Positions 1 through 10,305 of a stretch of DNA of 64,000 nt are shown here, in pieces. Origin of the DNA: Haemaphysalis longicornis (Eukaryota > Arthropoda > Arachnida > Ixodida > Ixodidae); the NCBI GenBank assembly GCA_013339765.2, contig JABSTR010001136.1, forward strand, positions 732,501 to 796,500. Reading direction: 5' to 3'. The translations under genes were made by a program, and so were the position numbers. The number at the start of each line of letters is the position of its first letter. The first letter of the stretch is position 1. The notes beneath the pieces are model-generated. The model was not told where the DNA came from and made no database searches. It saw nothing but the letters and a program-made list of their open reading frames with translations.

Positions 1-4
1 ACGT

Positions 5-225
5 TTAGCGCTGCATGTCGTCGCGTAGAAAATAATGCATCTTGGCGTCGTCGTCGATTTGCTCGGGCAGGCTTCCACGAGCAGTACTTCGCATACCGCG
101 AGCTTGCCATAGCACAACTTGGGCGAGCTCGGCGACGCGCGCCGCCGCGTCGCCGCGGTGCCTGTCGACATCGCGCACCACGCCGTTTTCGTCACCAGTG
201 CCGAACACCATGCGCCGGCAACGAA
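5..225 (-). CDS. candidate terminal exon, unrecognised
   Basis: On the minus strand a pyrimidine-rich stretch ending in AG lies just upstream of position 225. An open frame from there ends at a TAA at 5-7. The predicted C-terminus is charged (ending DDAKMHYFLRDDMQR) and GC-rich with no frame breaks, so it reads plausibly as a last exon. I recognise no family. It lies outside the tandem duplication that starts at 310. A chance frame in GC-rich DNA is equally possible because no polyadenylation signal is visible at the window edge and no partner exon can be identified. Confidence 0.18.
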
Positions 226-329
226 CTGAAGAGCAAAGACGTCGAACACGCAACGTTTACAAGCATTGCTCACACAGCTACGCCCACGTCTCCTGCCCAA
301 ACGAATACCACCGACAACAGCAGCGCAGG

Positions 330-592
330 ATATCGTTTCCGGTTCTGAAAACGACTATATGACGTCACCCTGAACCGACCAGACACGTAGGCCAATGTTT
401 CGTCACGCCGAAAAGCGATTGCGCTAGTGCTGCCGATTTGTGGAAGATCGCGGCCTGGACAATCAAAATCGATTTTAGATGTGATTCCGGCCTCGGATCG
501 CTGCAAAAATTTCTGTGAGGCATCTGTACAAACTACTGAAGCCAATTATATCATTTTTTAGGTATCAAAATTTGGTGTCAGTACTCCTTTAA
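330..592 (-). mobile_element. end of a TTAA-type non-autonomous DNA element (copy 1)
   Basis: Read on the minus strand from TTAA at 589-592, the sequence begins TTAAAGGAGTACTGACACC. This closely resembles the terminal repeats of the element at 51956-53140 (TTAAAGGGGCACTGACAC). Only this end is present; the other terminus is not found before 310. TTAA target sites are typical of piggyBac-type elements. No coding capacity is visible. Confidence 0.5.
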
Positions 593-620
593 GGCATAAA
601 GTTGGGCTAGTTGGTTATCT

Positions 621-732
621 GACTGCATTTTACTAGCAAAAAATAGACACGGACGAAGAAGTACACAGGACAGTAGCGAGTGTCCTGTGTACTTCTTCGT
701 CCGTGTCTATTTTCAGCTAGTAAAATGCAGTC
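621..732. repeat. 112-bp near-perfect palindrome (copy 1)
   Basis: Arms 621-672 and 681-732 are inverted repeats of 52 bp with only a small mismatch cluster, separated by an 8-nt centre gtagcgag. The arm core is gacacggacgaagaagtaca. It is immediately followed by an A-rich tract at 787-812. The arrangement resembles two head-to-head copies of a short element end (fold-back). Confidence 0.9.
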
Positions 733-1255
733 TTGTTCTCTTGCCTTCACGTCTCCTTTCATGTGCCGAACAGAAAAATTACAAAGCAAAAAAAAAAATA
801 AAAATAAAAAGGAAATGAACGTAGAATGCCGCGGGGTCGGATTACAAGTACGGTGCTTGAAGAGCGAGACTTTCGGCACGGGGCAATTGGCGCGGGGCAA
901 TTGGCACGGGATAAATCTGTCAGGGGCTTGTGAGTACGGGGCTTTCGAAAACGGGGCAGAAGGAGCGGAGCTTCCGGAAACGCGCTGCAACTGAGGCGGA
1001 ACTTTTGAAACAGTGGGATTTCGTGAACCACCCCGCCGACAGCCCCTCGCCAGGCACCGCGACGCTGTTCTTGTGTTTGCCCCATATATGGATTTTTTCA
1101 ATTCTTCGGCTTTTTTAATCTCTGAGTACTTTTCGGTTGTAGAAGACATATGCTATTATTATAATATTATACAAAACTGGCATAATTTAGGTTCGCCCAT
1201 TTTTAGCAGAAATACTGGCTGAATATCAAGTGCCTTTCCCGAATAGTTTGGCATT

Positions 1256-1316
1256 CAGAAAGTGGCCCCCCCCCCCCCCCCCTGCAAAAAAAAAAGAATT
1301 CTTGGCTACGGGCGTG
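1256..1316 (-). repeat. C-run / A-run element terminus (copy 1)
   Basis: A run of about 20 C followed by tgc, an A-run and ttcttggctacgggcg. The arrangement ggC(n)-A(n)-ggctacg resembles the inverted form of the termini at 3296 and 10098, so it is probably the end of the same or a related transposable element. The C- and A-run lengths differ between the two tandem copies. Confidence 0.4.
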
Positions 1317-1378
1317 GAGAGAACCAAAGAATCCGCGTATATATCGCTAAAGCCGTCCTGCGCCCCGCGCAGTAATAA

Positions 1379-1536
1379 CGTGATTCATTGATTATGGGGT
1401 TGAACGCGCCGACGCTACACAGGCGATGAGGCGCGCTGCCGTGGAGGGCTCCGGAGTAATTTCGACAACCTGGAGATTTTTAATGTGCGCCGAAATCTGG
1501 AAAATACAGGGGAATCATCACTTTTCGCCTCCATAA
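1379..1536 (-). mobile_element. Ruka-like SINE 3' fragment (copy 1)
   Basis: Read on the minus strand this matches the body and tail of the SINE at 30232-30459. It carries tggaggcgaaaag, gatttcggcgcac, the ccaggt..tc.aaattactccgga block, the gaggcgcgcctc-type block and the aatcaat tail. The tRNA-like head is missing, so it is a 5'-truncated copy. Substitutions are numerous, indicating an old insertion that predates the tandem duplication. Confidence 0.75.
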
Positions 1537-2690
1537 AGTAATAGCAAACGTGAGCGCTTTCAGGGCTACCCATTTGCGCTAGCAGAGTTGAAAAAGCCTG
1601 GCAGATAAGGAGAAGTCCACCATTGTGCCAACGCAAATACCTGCAGCCCCGCGCGGTAAGGCACGCTTGGCGCGGACCCGGAAGACGCTCGCTGCACGCG
1701 CGGACGCCGGCTGCAGACACGGTTCCCGCATCGACCGCCAGAAGGCAGCCGTTTCGACAGTGCCGATGAATTATGATCGGCGCTCGATGAGACGCTAAGC
1801 GAAGTACAAGACGAGTCGTTCAGGGATCGCGCTGAAGCAGTGGGTGTGCGCGATGCGGTGAAATTCAGGAGCTTTTTGGATCACGTCGAGCCAGCCTGCG
1901 CTCCCGGCGGTCCTGGACGCGTGGGGCGAGGGGAGTGCGGTCGGACGGGCAGCAGCGTTGCACAAGTGGCCGAACGCTGCTGTGCCATGCGGGGGTAAAG
2001 AACTGGCCTGCTGCGGGCCCCCACGCATTTGACGCCGAAACTGTTCCCCCACTGTGTATCCCCCGGCGGGGGAGTGACCCTGCGTCCATATCGTAGACAA
2101 GAGAAGGCTCATGTAGTCCGCAGTTACAGTTGTAAACGCTGTCCCTACATGGGCATCTACGGGAATGCTCTCGGAGAACGGTTCTAGTCTCGTTTTCTGA
2201 GAACTGTCCCTCAACAAACTATGTGAGTGCTAACAGCCCAGGCGGCTCTAAAATACGCCGAGTTTCGTTTACTCTTCGTGATTAGGTAGTTCTAAGTGTA
2301 GTAGTAAACCATGTGGAATTCAGCTATTTCAGCCTTCTACGGGAGGGGAGCGGATGCTTGGAAAAAGCTCCACTCCTTCCAAGTTTTCCTATGCTAATTA
2401 ACTGAGAAACTTGCTCAGGCGCAACTTACGAACATCGTGCCCTTGTTTCGTGCACCCTTTTGGGCGGACCCCTGGAAAGGCGGCTCTCCCGGCCATCTCG
2501 CCTTCTGAAATGTCCAGTCGCAGATGGTGCACCGGTGGTAAACCGTGGCTCCCAAGCGTTAGTCGGGGACCAAGCATGGTTATTATAGCGCAGTTGAGAT
2601 CACTTCAAGGACAATTGTGCACGTCAATTTAGGAATGCACTAATTTTGACTAAATCCTGCACATTTTAGCGCTGTTGTGTGTGATCAAAC
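1537..2690. other. unassigned part of duplicated unit
   Basis: About 1.15 kb with no recognisable protein or RNA family. Open frames on both strands here (for example minus 1795-2217, whose copy-2 counterpart is 4573-5304) are not conserved in length between the two tandem copies because of one-base indels, which argues against coding. The equivalent in copy 2 is 4634-5778. Confidence 0.6.
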
Positions 2691-3289
2691 AAAAAAAAAT
2701 GGCCTCGTATCTGCTTTTTTTTTGTTGCAAATGTCCGACGAACGACGATAGCCGCCAGAGTAAACGCCTCACTTTTCTTTCCGCTCACCTCTCATGCTGT
2801 TCCTCTCCCATCTCGATCCTCCCAAGATAACACGCTAGAGGTTTGCTCGAGTCAATTTAAATTCACCCCGCGTTCCATCTACTCCAAGTCGGGTGCCTAG
2901 AGCCAACGCTGCCATACGATGGAGACGCGCGTGAATTGAGGCCCCTACTACAACTTTTATAGAACTACGTTGCCCAGTCCACGAGCGTTTCAAGCGGAAC
3001 GTGGAACCTATCAGTGGGACCTTTCGTTCGTGTTGCCGTTTGATTTCTTAAATTCCGGAGGAGTTGTATTAGCGCGGCCAATAGCTGCGACGGTTTTCTG
3101 AGTTGAAATAGTATTTCATGTGCTATCGGAAAAAGCAAACATGCATAAACTGTTTAATGAAGGAACACTGCAAATATCACTTATGTATTGATTTTCTGCC
3201 TTATATTTGCGTAATATTCTGTTCTTGTTCAACAATATTGACAAGTATGAACATTGCCACCGGACTTGGACGTTTAGATTTTGGCTGTA
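2691..3289 (+). repeat. GACA-family repeat, 3'-truncated (copy 1)
   Basis: Begins at an A-run followed by atggcc.cgtatctgc and contains the family landmarks ccgctcacctctcatgctgt, ggagacgcgcgtgaat, a cgttgccc..tccacgagcg block and the tcttgttcaacaa..ttgacaa segment. It is cut off at ggctgta, before the (GACA)n tract seen in the copies at 33318 and 55557. Nearly no coding potential. The family is described from the five longer copies in this window; I cannot name it. Confidence 0.8.
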
Positions 3290-3295
3290 GGTCAG

Positions 3296-3372
3296 GGACG
3301 TACCCAGAGGGGGGCCCGGGCCCCCCCCCTCCCCCCCCCCGAAATTTTTTGGGCCATACCCCCCTTTCCGCG
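3296..3372 (+). repeat. GC-rich element terminus (copy 1)
   Basis: Sequence gggacgtacccagagggggg followed by cccgggcccccccc, a second C-run and gaaattttttgggcc. It abruptly terminates the GACA-family repeat on its left, so it probably is the end of another inserted element. A related block in inverse orientation lies at 10098-10142. Confidence 0.5.
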
Positions 3373-3424
3373 CCACCTTTCATCGTCCCTCGCACACATT
3401 CTAAACCGACAACAGCAGCGCAGG

Positions 3425-3686
3425 ATATCGTTTCCGGTTCTGAAAACGACTATATGACGTCACCCTGAACCGACCAGACACGTAGGCCAATGTTTCGTCA
3501 CGCCGAAAGCGATTGCGCTAGTGCTGCCGATTTGTGGAAGATCGCGGCCTGGACAATCAAAATCGATTTTAGATGTGATTCCGGCCTCGGATCGCTGCAA
3601 AAATTTCTGTGAGGCATCTGTACAAACTACTGAAGCCAATTATATCATTTTTTAGGTATCAAAATTTGGTGTCAGTACTCCTTTAA
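3425..3686 (-). mobile_element. end of a TTAA-type element (copy 2)
   Basis: Tandem-copy counterpart of 330-592, with TTAA at 3683-3686. One base shorter in an A-run. Confidence 0.5.
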
Positions 3687-3714
3687 GGCATAAAGTTGGG
3701 CTAGTTGGTTATCT

Positions 3715-3826
3715 GACTGCATTTTACTAGCAAAAAATAGACACGGACGAAGAAGTACACAGGACAGTAGCGAGTGTCCTGTGTACTTCTTCGTCCGTGT
3801 CTATTTTCAGCTAGTAAAATGCAGTC
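3715..3826. repeat. 112-bp near-perfect palindrome (copy 2)
   Basis: Tandem counterpart of 621-732 with the same arms and the same 8-nt centre. Intact in both copies despite indels elsewhere. Confidence 0.9.
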
Positions 3827-4348
3827 TTTGTTCTCTTGCCTTCACGTCTCCTTTCATGTGCCGAACAGAAAAATTACAAAGCAAAAAAAAATAAAAATAA
3901 AAAGGAAATGAACGTAGAATGCCGCGGGGTCAGATTACAAGTACGGTGCTTGAAGAGCGAGACTTTCGGCACGGGGCAATTGGCGCGGGGCAATTGGCAC
4001 GGGATAAATCTGTCAGGGGCTTGTGAGTACGGGGCTTTCGAAAACGGGGCAGAAGGAGCGGAGCTTCCGGAAACGCGCTGCAACTGAGGCGGAACTTTTG
4101 AAACAGTGGGATTTCGTGAACCACCCCGCCGACAGCCCCTCGCCAGGCACCGCGACGCTGTTCTTGTGTTTGCCCCATATATGGATTTTTTCAATTCTTC
4201 GGCTTTTTTAATCTCTGAGTACTTTTCGGTTGTAGAAGACATATGCTATTATTATAATATTATACAAAACTGGCATAATTTAGGTTCGCCCATTTTTAGC
4301 AGAAATACTGGCTGAATATCAAGTGCCTTTCCCGAATAGTTTGGCATT

Positions 4349-4405
4349 CAGAAAGTGGCCTCCCCCCCCCCCCCCCCTGCAAAAAAAAGAATTCTTGGCT
4401 ACGGG
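4349..4405 (-). repeat. C-run / A-run element terminus (copy 2)
   Basis: Counterpart of 1256-1316. It has a cct interruption before the C-run and a shorter A-run, consistent with slippage or sequencing error in homopolymers. Confidence 0.4.
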
Positions 4406-4471
4406 CGTGGAGAGAACCAAAGAATCCGCGTATATATCGCTAAAGCCGTCCTGCGCCCCGCGCAGTAATAA

Positions 4472-4633
4472 CGTGATTCATTGATTATGGGGTTGAACGC
4501 GCCGACGCTACACAGGCGATGAGGCGCGCTGCCGTGGAGGGCTCCGGAGTAATTTCGACAACCTGGAGATTTTTAATGTGCGCCGAAATCTGGAAAATAC
4601 AGGGGAATCATCACTTTTCGCCTCCATGAGAAA
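4472..4633 (-). mobile_element. Ruka-like SINE 3' fragment (copy 2)
   Basis: Counterpart of 1379-1536 with the same truncation, retaining the tail, the gaggcgcgc block and the ggaggcgaaaag block on the minus strand. Confidence 0.75.
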
Positions 4634-5778
4634 GTAATAGCAACGTGAGCGCTTTCAGGGCTACCCATTTGCGCTAGCAGGTTGAAAAGCCTGCAGATAA
4701 GGAGAAGTCCACCATTGTGCCAACGCAAACACCTGCAGCCCCGCGCGGTAAGGCACGCTTGGCGCGGCCCGGAAGACGCTCGCTGCACGCGCGGACGCCG
4801 GCTGCAGGACACGGTGCCCGCATCGACCGCCAGAAGGCAGCCGTTTCGACAGTGCCGATGATTATGATCGGCGCTCGATGAGACGCTAAGCGAAGTACAA
4901 GACGAGTCGTTCAGGGATCGCGCTGAAGCAGTGGGTGTGCGCGATGCGGTGAATTCAGGAGCTTTTGGACTCACGTCGAGCCAGCCTGCGCTCCCGGCGG
5001 GTCTGGACGCGTGGGCGAGGGGAGTGCGGTCGGACGGGCAGCAGCGTTGCACAAGTGGCCGAACGCTGCTGTGCCATGCGGGGTAACGACTGGCCTGCTG
5101 CGGGGCCCACCGCATTTGACGCCGAAACTGTTCCCCCACTGTGTATCCCCCGGCGGGGGAGTGACCCTGCGTCCGTATCGTAGACAAGAGAAGGCTCATG
5201 TAGTCCGCAGTGACAGTTGTAAACGCTGTCCCTACATGGGCATCTACGGGAATGCTCGCGGAGAACGGTTCTAGTCTCGTTTTCTGAGAACTGTCCCTCA
5301 ACAAACTATGTGAGTGCTAACAGCCCAGGCGGCTCTAAAATACGCCGAGTTTCGTTTACTCTTCGTGATTAGGTAGTTCTAAGTGTAGTAGTAAACCATG
5401 TGGAATTTCAGCTATTTCAGCCTTCTACGGGAGGGGAGCGGATGCTTGGAAAAAGCTCCACTCCTTCCAAGTTTTCCTATGCTAATTAACTGAGAAACTT
5501 GCTCAGGCGCAACTTACGAACAATCGTGCCTTGTTTCGTGCACCCTTTTGGGCGGACCCCTGGAAAGGCGGCTCTCCCGGCCATCTCGCCTTCTGAAATG
5601 TCCAGTCGCAGATGGTGCACCGGTGGTAAACCGTGGCTCCCAAGCGTAGTCGGGGACCAAGCATGGTTATTAATTGCGCAGTTGAGATCACTTCAAGGAC
5701 AATTGTGGCACGTCAATTTAGGAATGCACTAATTTTGACTAAATCTGCACATTTTAGCGCTGTTGTGTGTGATCAAAC
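4634..5778. other. unassigned part of duplicated unit (copy 2)
   Basis: Counterpart of 1537-2690. The 243-codon minus frame across 4573-5304 is low-complexity in composition, begins in the SINE fragment and is interrupted in copy 1, so I treat it as non-coding. Confidence 0.6.
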
Positions 5779-6380
5779 AAAAAAAAATGGCCGCGTATCA
5801 TGCTTTTTTTTTTGTTGCAAATGTCGACGAACGACGATAGCCGCCAAGTAAACGCCTCACTTTTCTTTCCGCTCACCTCTCATGCTGTTCCTCTCCCATC
5901 TCGATCCTCCCAAGATAACACGCTAGAGGTTTGCTCGAGTCAATTTAAATTCACCGCGTTCCACTACTCCAAGTCGGGTGCCTAGAGCCAACGCTGCCAT
6001 ACGATGGAGACGCGCGTGAATTGAGGCACCCTACTACAACTTTTATAGAACTACGTTGCCCAGTCCACGAGCGTTTCAAGCGGAACGTGGAACCTATCTA
6101 GTGGGACCTTTCGTTCGTGTTGCCGTTTGATTTCTTAAATTCCGGAGGAGTTGTATTAGCGCGGCCAATAGCTGCGACGGTTTTCTGCAGTTGAATATAG
6201 TATTTCATGTGCTATCGGAAAAAGCAAACATGCATAAACTGTTTAATGAAGGAACACTGCAAATATCACTTATGTATTGATTTTCTGCCTTATATTTGCG
6301 TAATATTCTGTTCTTGTTCAACAATATTGACAAGTATGAACATTGCCACCGGACTTGGACGTTTAGATTTTGGCTGTAGG
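5779..6380 (+). repeat. GACA-family repeat, 3'-truncated (copy 2)
   Basis: Tandem counterpart of 2691-3289 with the same truncation point before the next element terminus. Confidence 0.8.
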
Positions 6381-6386
6381 TCAGGG

Positions 6387-6466
6387 ACGTACCCAGAGGG
6401 GGGCCCGGGCCCCCCCCCTCCCCCCCCCCCCGAAATGTTTTGGGCCATACCCCCCTTTCCCGCGCC
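6387..6466 (+). repeat. GC-rich element terminus (copy 2)
   Basis: Counterpart of 3296-3372, with one more base in the C-run and gaaatg instead of gaaatt. Confidence 0.5.
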
Positions 6467-6497
6467 ACCTTTCATCGTCCCTCGCACACATTCTAAA

Positions 6498-7937
6498 GCG
6501 ACGCCATACAAATCTTGGGCTTGATAGCTATTTGAGGCGTTTTTTTTTCGGAATGAGCCAAATCCACCTAAGGAGAATTTGAGGGGGAAAAATGAAAGTT
6601 TGGAACCGGACCTAAATGCAGTGCTGTCAAAACTATTAAATGACATGTTTCACATGTCAGCTAGGGGAAATCTATAGCGACAATTGGTAATTAAGAATTA
6701 TGCGGAGAATTTGAGCAATATTAAGATAAGTTCATATTTGGCTCCTACTCATTTGAAACAGACAAGTTGGTGCGGCATTCTTATGAAAACTTTATTGGAA
6801 TCGACTTTCAAGAACGGTACGATACAGTTTTAAGCAAAAAAGGCAATAAACATGCAACAGAGCTTAAAAAACAGCTCTTTTCGAATGGCTCCGTATGGTG
6901 CTTTTTTGGACACGCCTGAAAACACTCATGAAGCTCATCATTGCCTTGCCATAAATTTCCAAATCGCTTTACAAGAAGCCTGCTCAAATCATCTTCCACG
7001 GCTTGCCATGGCTTGTAAGAGGCAGCTAATTTGTTAGGTACGTAAATGGGAAATATGGGAGTAATAACAGTAATAATAACCAGATTTCGTTCACTTCCGC
7101 TTCCGTTCACGTTATCGTAGTCGTGTGTCGGCAAATCATTTGCCGATCTCCTCATTCCTGTCTGAACTCATGATAAGCCAGCTCTCAAAAGCAAAAAAAA
7201 AAAATTGACGCGAAAACGCACAAAACAGCCCGAAACGTCACACCAACGCCAAATCCCATTGGGCAAATGAATTTGGCTCATTTTGATCCATGCCACAGCA
7301 GGGTCTGGCTCATTTTCCACACGAAGTAAGATCTGCGTACACGTTTGCAGGGAATTGTCTCAACTATTTATTTGCCACATTTTTTTATGGGAAAGTTGCC
7401 GGGATTTTCTTGGCAGTGCAGGTTTATCTGACTTAGTTTTGGTTTGTGGATTAGGTTCATTTCGAAAAAAAAAAGATGAATCATTTGGTGGTCAACGTGG
7501 GATTAAAAAAAAAAAAAACAGGCGAGGTATGTTTGCTCCGTTTACGCGGAAGCCAGTACCGCTGTACACTGGCTTCGTGCTCTGCTGCCGGCCTCCCACT
7601 TGCAATTCGCTGCACCCCCTTTACCCTGTTCTTCTGCAATTGGTGCTTCGGTTCTCTCAGACAGCAGTAACTTATCGCTTGTTTCGCCAGGGTGGCGGTT
7701 TCAGCGGCTCGGGTCGCATATGTTTTGGTGGGGAAGAAAATGTTTGTCTTTGAACATTCAACAAATCCCTCCATCCTAGCGCGCCGTGGTGTCGGCCGAT
7801 ACTATCGCCAATGCCTGGTGTTTGTGGCTCAACGAATTCCTTCCCTGAGCCGAACTCACAGCGCGTTTTTCACTAGTTTTCGTGGAAATGCTGCTTTTGT
7901 GTTTGTCGGTAAGAAGGGTAAGAAGTCTTCTTGCCGT
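6498..7937. other. unassigned, AT-rich
   Basis: Single-copy right flank of the duplication. Scattered A- and T-runs; no recognisable ORF, RNA or element. The 156-codon plus frame at 7283-7753 contains several homopolymer-coded K and Q runs and matches no family I know. Confidence 0.5.
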
Positions 7938-7963
7938 AGAGAAACCCACTGTAGGGTTTCTCT
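7938..7963. repeat. short perfect hairpin
   Basis: Arms agagaaaccc and gggtttctct (10 bp each) around the loop actgta. No U-run follows and the context is eukaryotic, so I do not call a terminator. Function unknown. Confidence 0.6.
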
Positions 7964-9275
7964 GCGCAATGCCTCCCAACGTCCGGCTCGCGCACGTGTG
8001 CAGCGTCTGCCGAACAAGCCAAGGCGACACAAGGGCTTGGAACCGGAAGGCGACGAGCGGAGTGGCGCGAGGGGATGCTTGACCCCACCGTCCGGCGCCT
8101 GTAACATTACGCCCGCTTAGGGAAAGCTACCGTGGGAGTACAAAAGCCTTGTTCTATAGTCGGCGCGTCCGTCTGGACAAGAAGGATCGCTCAAAAATGA
8201 AGCGCAACAAGGTTACCAAGCCCGGCGACGGCAGGGTGACAAAGTGAAGGCGCGCATCGTAGTTGTACGGCGGCAAGAGACACCGGCGGCATTCCTTTGG
8301 ACAACTAAAGGCAGTGACAGCGGCACTGTTGATTGACAGCCATTGTGGTTAATGGCTGCTATGCACAACGGCGGTGTAGTGATGCCAGCGCCGGTGGACC
8401 CCGTCGGGGCGGTGACCCTCCTGCCTTCTCACCGCTTTGCCGTGTCGCCCAAGCCGTCGGCGGAGTGGCAGCCCTTTGGGACGGCCTTGCCGGCGACCTT
8501 CTACGCGGCTTTTGGGAAGACTCATTTCCCCCCGACTTTCTGGGGCGGCGGACAGGGGGGAGCGGGGGTCAAAATCCTAATTGGTACGTGTGTTGCTGTG
8601 TGGAGGCTGCTTCGCTTGCGGCTGCATGCGCAATTTTGCTGAGTTTGTCCGGAGCTGCGGCCAAGAGCGGTCACATGAAGACTTGCTCTCGTGGCAGTTT
8701 CTGGGCGCCAGAGCCCCACGAATTTCTCGCCAACCGCGCGGCGGTTCGGCACCCGTTTTGGCCCCCGGGACCCCATCAGGGATCATGCCGCGATACCCTT
8801 TTTGTGCGCTGCGGCACCTTTTAATTGTAATCCAGTTTTCATTACCATGTGTTACCTTATGTTCATGCTTCGTCGTCTCCTTTAAATAAGTGTAAATAGA
8901 CTTTTTCTTCATCATCTACTTGCCTCGTCTCATCATCGGGTCCTTCACCATCCTCCACGACGACACCACCCACCTCAACAACGAACCAAACTTTACTGGC
9001 GGGTTTACGGACCCCGAGCTGCATTCCTATGCACAGACCTCGAGAACACCGGGCTTCAGCGGGGAAGGGCACGGAGTCTAAGTGGCCAATGGTCAACATG
9101 AGAGAGACGGGGTGCCGCGGGTGAACGGTGAAAATGAACCCAGGACGGACATCTCGACGGACCCCAACCAGACTTTTGGCCGAGAGAAATTTCGGCTTGA
9201 AAATTGGACTGCGAACTGTGTCTTTGTATTAGAGAGGTTATGAAACCCCGGTACATATGATAGCTTAGTCTAGCG
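7964..9275. other. unassigned, possible degraded LTR near 8690-9010
   Basis: GC-rich to about 8800, then tttaaataagtgtaaataga and a C/T-rich stretch. The change in composition is faintly reminiscent of an LTR R-U5 region, but I see no partner LTR, no primer-binding site that I trust and no gag or pol. The 163-codon plus frame at 8333-8824 is compositionally biased and unrecognised. Confidence 0.3.
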
Positions 9276-9453
9276 ATGTCGGAATATCGTCTAGGTGTCG
9301 GCAGAGAGCAACGAGTTTACTTCACCAGCGGGCTGAACGAGAGGACAGAGGAGAAGCTCATTCCCGCCTTGCAGGACAAGCCACGCTGCGACGTCGAGAC
9401 AGCGACAAGGCGTATCCCTGGATATAACAAGGTTCTTTACAAAACTGCCAGAG
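9276..9453 (+). CDS. candidate first coding exon, unrecognised
   Basis: An ATG at 9276 opens a 59-codon frame (starts MSEYRLGVGREQRVYF). It runs straight into a consensus splice donor, gag|gtaagc, at 9453/9454; the frame closes nine bases later. The residue composition is balanced with many charged residues, unlike the repeat-derived frames nearby. I know no family for it and find no second exon in the window, so it may be a host exon, an old element exon or chance. Confidence 0.25.
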
Positions 9454-9465
9454 GTAAGCGCTGAC

Positions 9466-9894
9466 GCGCTGGCGCTTGCCACCGTTTTTTATCTACATTT
9501 CCTGCAGTCCAGTGCGTCTCGATACTGCAATTTCCGAGGCCTGAATCATTGGTGCTTTGAATGGCAGACCGTTAAACGTCGAACTCGGAGGCTGTTTAGG
9601 GTAATAACACACGGAATTAGGCGTATGACATCTCCGATTTACCTAGCATTTTGTTTCCTTCCTTCATAACTAGTAGCCACAGGTTTTGTTTGGAGAAAAA
9701 TATGGAAGCGGAAGAGGGTTGCCACGGAGATCTGAACTCTCGAGTGCCTATGCACTTCCGTTTCTGCCGACTTCGATTGCGTATAACGTGTGGGATGCTC
9801 CGGAAATGTATAGTTACTGTGCAGTACGCGTATTTATTCCCGTAAATATTGTAATTACTGCCGTTCTTTTTTTTTAATTTTGCAAACTTCGCGT
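9466..9894. other. unassigned
   Basis: No recognisable feature. It leads into a T-run (9868-9876) and a SINE fragment. Confidence 0.5.
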
Positions 9895-9957
9895 AGGGAT
9901 CTTTAACGTGCGCAGAAATCTCGAACATACGAGTGTTTTTGCTTTTCGCCTCCATCA
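9895..9957 (-). mobile_element. Ruka-like SINE internal fragment
   Basis: On the minus strand, tggaggcgaaaagcaaaaac followed by gtatgttcgagatttctgcg and cacgttaaagatccc matches the central block of the SINE at 30232-30459. Head and tail are absent. Confidence 0.65.
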
Positions 9958-10097
9958 CAAGGGCGGATACAGTTAATTTCATTTATCTATGCAGGTTGAC
10001 GCGCATTTATGTTAAACGCTGCGCGTTTATCGTGTTTGTACTAGTAACGGCGGGTACCCTCGCCCTCTCCCGTAATTTGCATAGAAAAGTTACCTTG

Positions 10098-10142
10098 GGT
10101 TGGCCCCCCCCCCGAAAAAAAATCATGGGTACGTGCCTGCTG
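10098..10142 (-). repeat. GC-rich element terminus, inverse orientation
   Basis: ttggcccccccccc, gaaaaaaaatcatgggtacgt. The reverse complement has the order acgtaccca-A/T run-G run, resembling the start of the termini at 3296 and 6387. Confidence 0.4.
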
Positions 10143-10203
10143 TAGGTATATAACACTATTCTGCAATTTCTGTTTCACTTCGGCTGGGTGGCTCAATCCA
10201 GTC

Positions 10204-10245
<42 letters not shown>

Positions 10246-10290
10246 CAAACCTTCTCATTTAAGTAGCCAAAGAAAGGCTACCGCCTTTAA
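10143..10290 (+). repeat. GACA-family 3' fragment with (GACA)n
   Basis: Begins gtatataacactattctgca, passes through ggctgggtggctcaatccagtc and a (GACA)n tract at 10204-10244 (about ten units), then aaacc..tcatttaagtagcc and agaaaggctaccgccttta. The same order appears at 56130-56302, showing that the tetranucleotide tract is internal to the family rather than its 3' end. Confidence 0.75.
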
Positions 10291-10305
10291 TAACATTCCA
10301 AACAA

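Larger units (their letters stand above)
310..3404. repeat. tandem duplication, copy 1 (3.09 kb unit)
   Basis: The block starting accgacaacagcagcgcagg at 310 recurs at 3405, and both blocks end with the same cacacattctaaa. The same order of internal features appears in both: half of a TTAA-type element, a 112-bp palindrome, a C-run, a SINE fragment, a GACA-family fragment and a GC-rich element terminus. Copy 1 carries more one-base homopolymer differences than copy 2, densest around 1540-2100. Unique flanks occur only before 310 and after 6497, so this is a head-to-tail duplication and not a dispersed repeat. Confidence 0.95.
3405..6497. repeat. tandem duplication, copy 2
   Basis: Second head-to-tail copy of the 3.09 kb unit, 3093 bp against 3095 bp. 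Most differences from copy 1 are single-base gains or losses in short homopolymers, with rare substitutions such as G to A in ggggtcggat versus ggggtcagat near 3931. The right junction is seen where cacacattctaaa is followed by new sequence at 6498. No target-site duplication or terminal repeat brackets the unit, so this is a segmental or assembly duplication rather than a transposon. Confidence 0.95.

Noticed and set aside
4573..5304. 243-codon minus frame in tandem copy 2
   Set aside because: It starts inside a SINE fragment and is broken by indels in the otherwise identical copy 1 (1795-2217), with no recognisable domain.
7938..7963. hairpin as a transcription terminator
   Set aside because: No T-run follows and the genome is eukaryotic.
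8690..9010. solo LTR
   Set aside because: No paired terminus, no clear TG..CA ends or primer-binding site, no associated gag or pol.
10204..10244. regularly repeated GACA units considered as a repeat array of CRISPR type
   Set aside because: A 4-bp microsatellite without spacers, in a eukaryotic repeat family.
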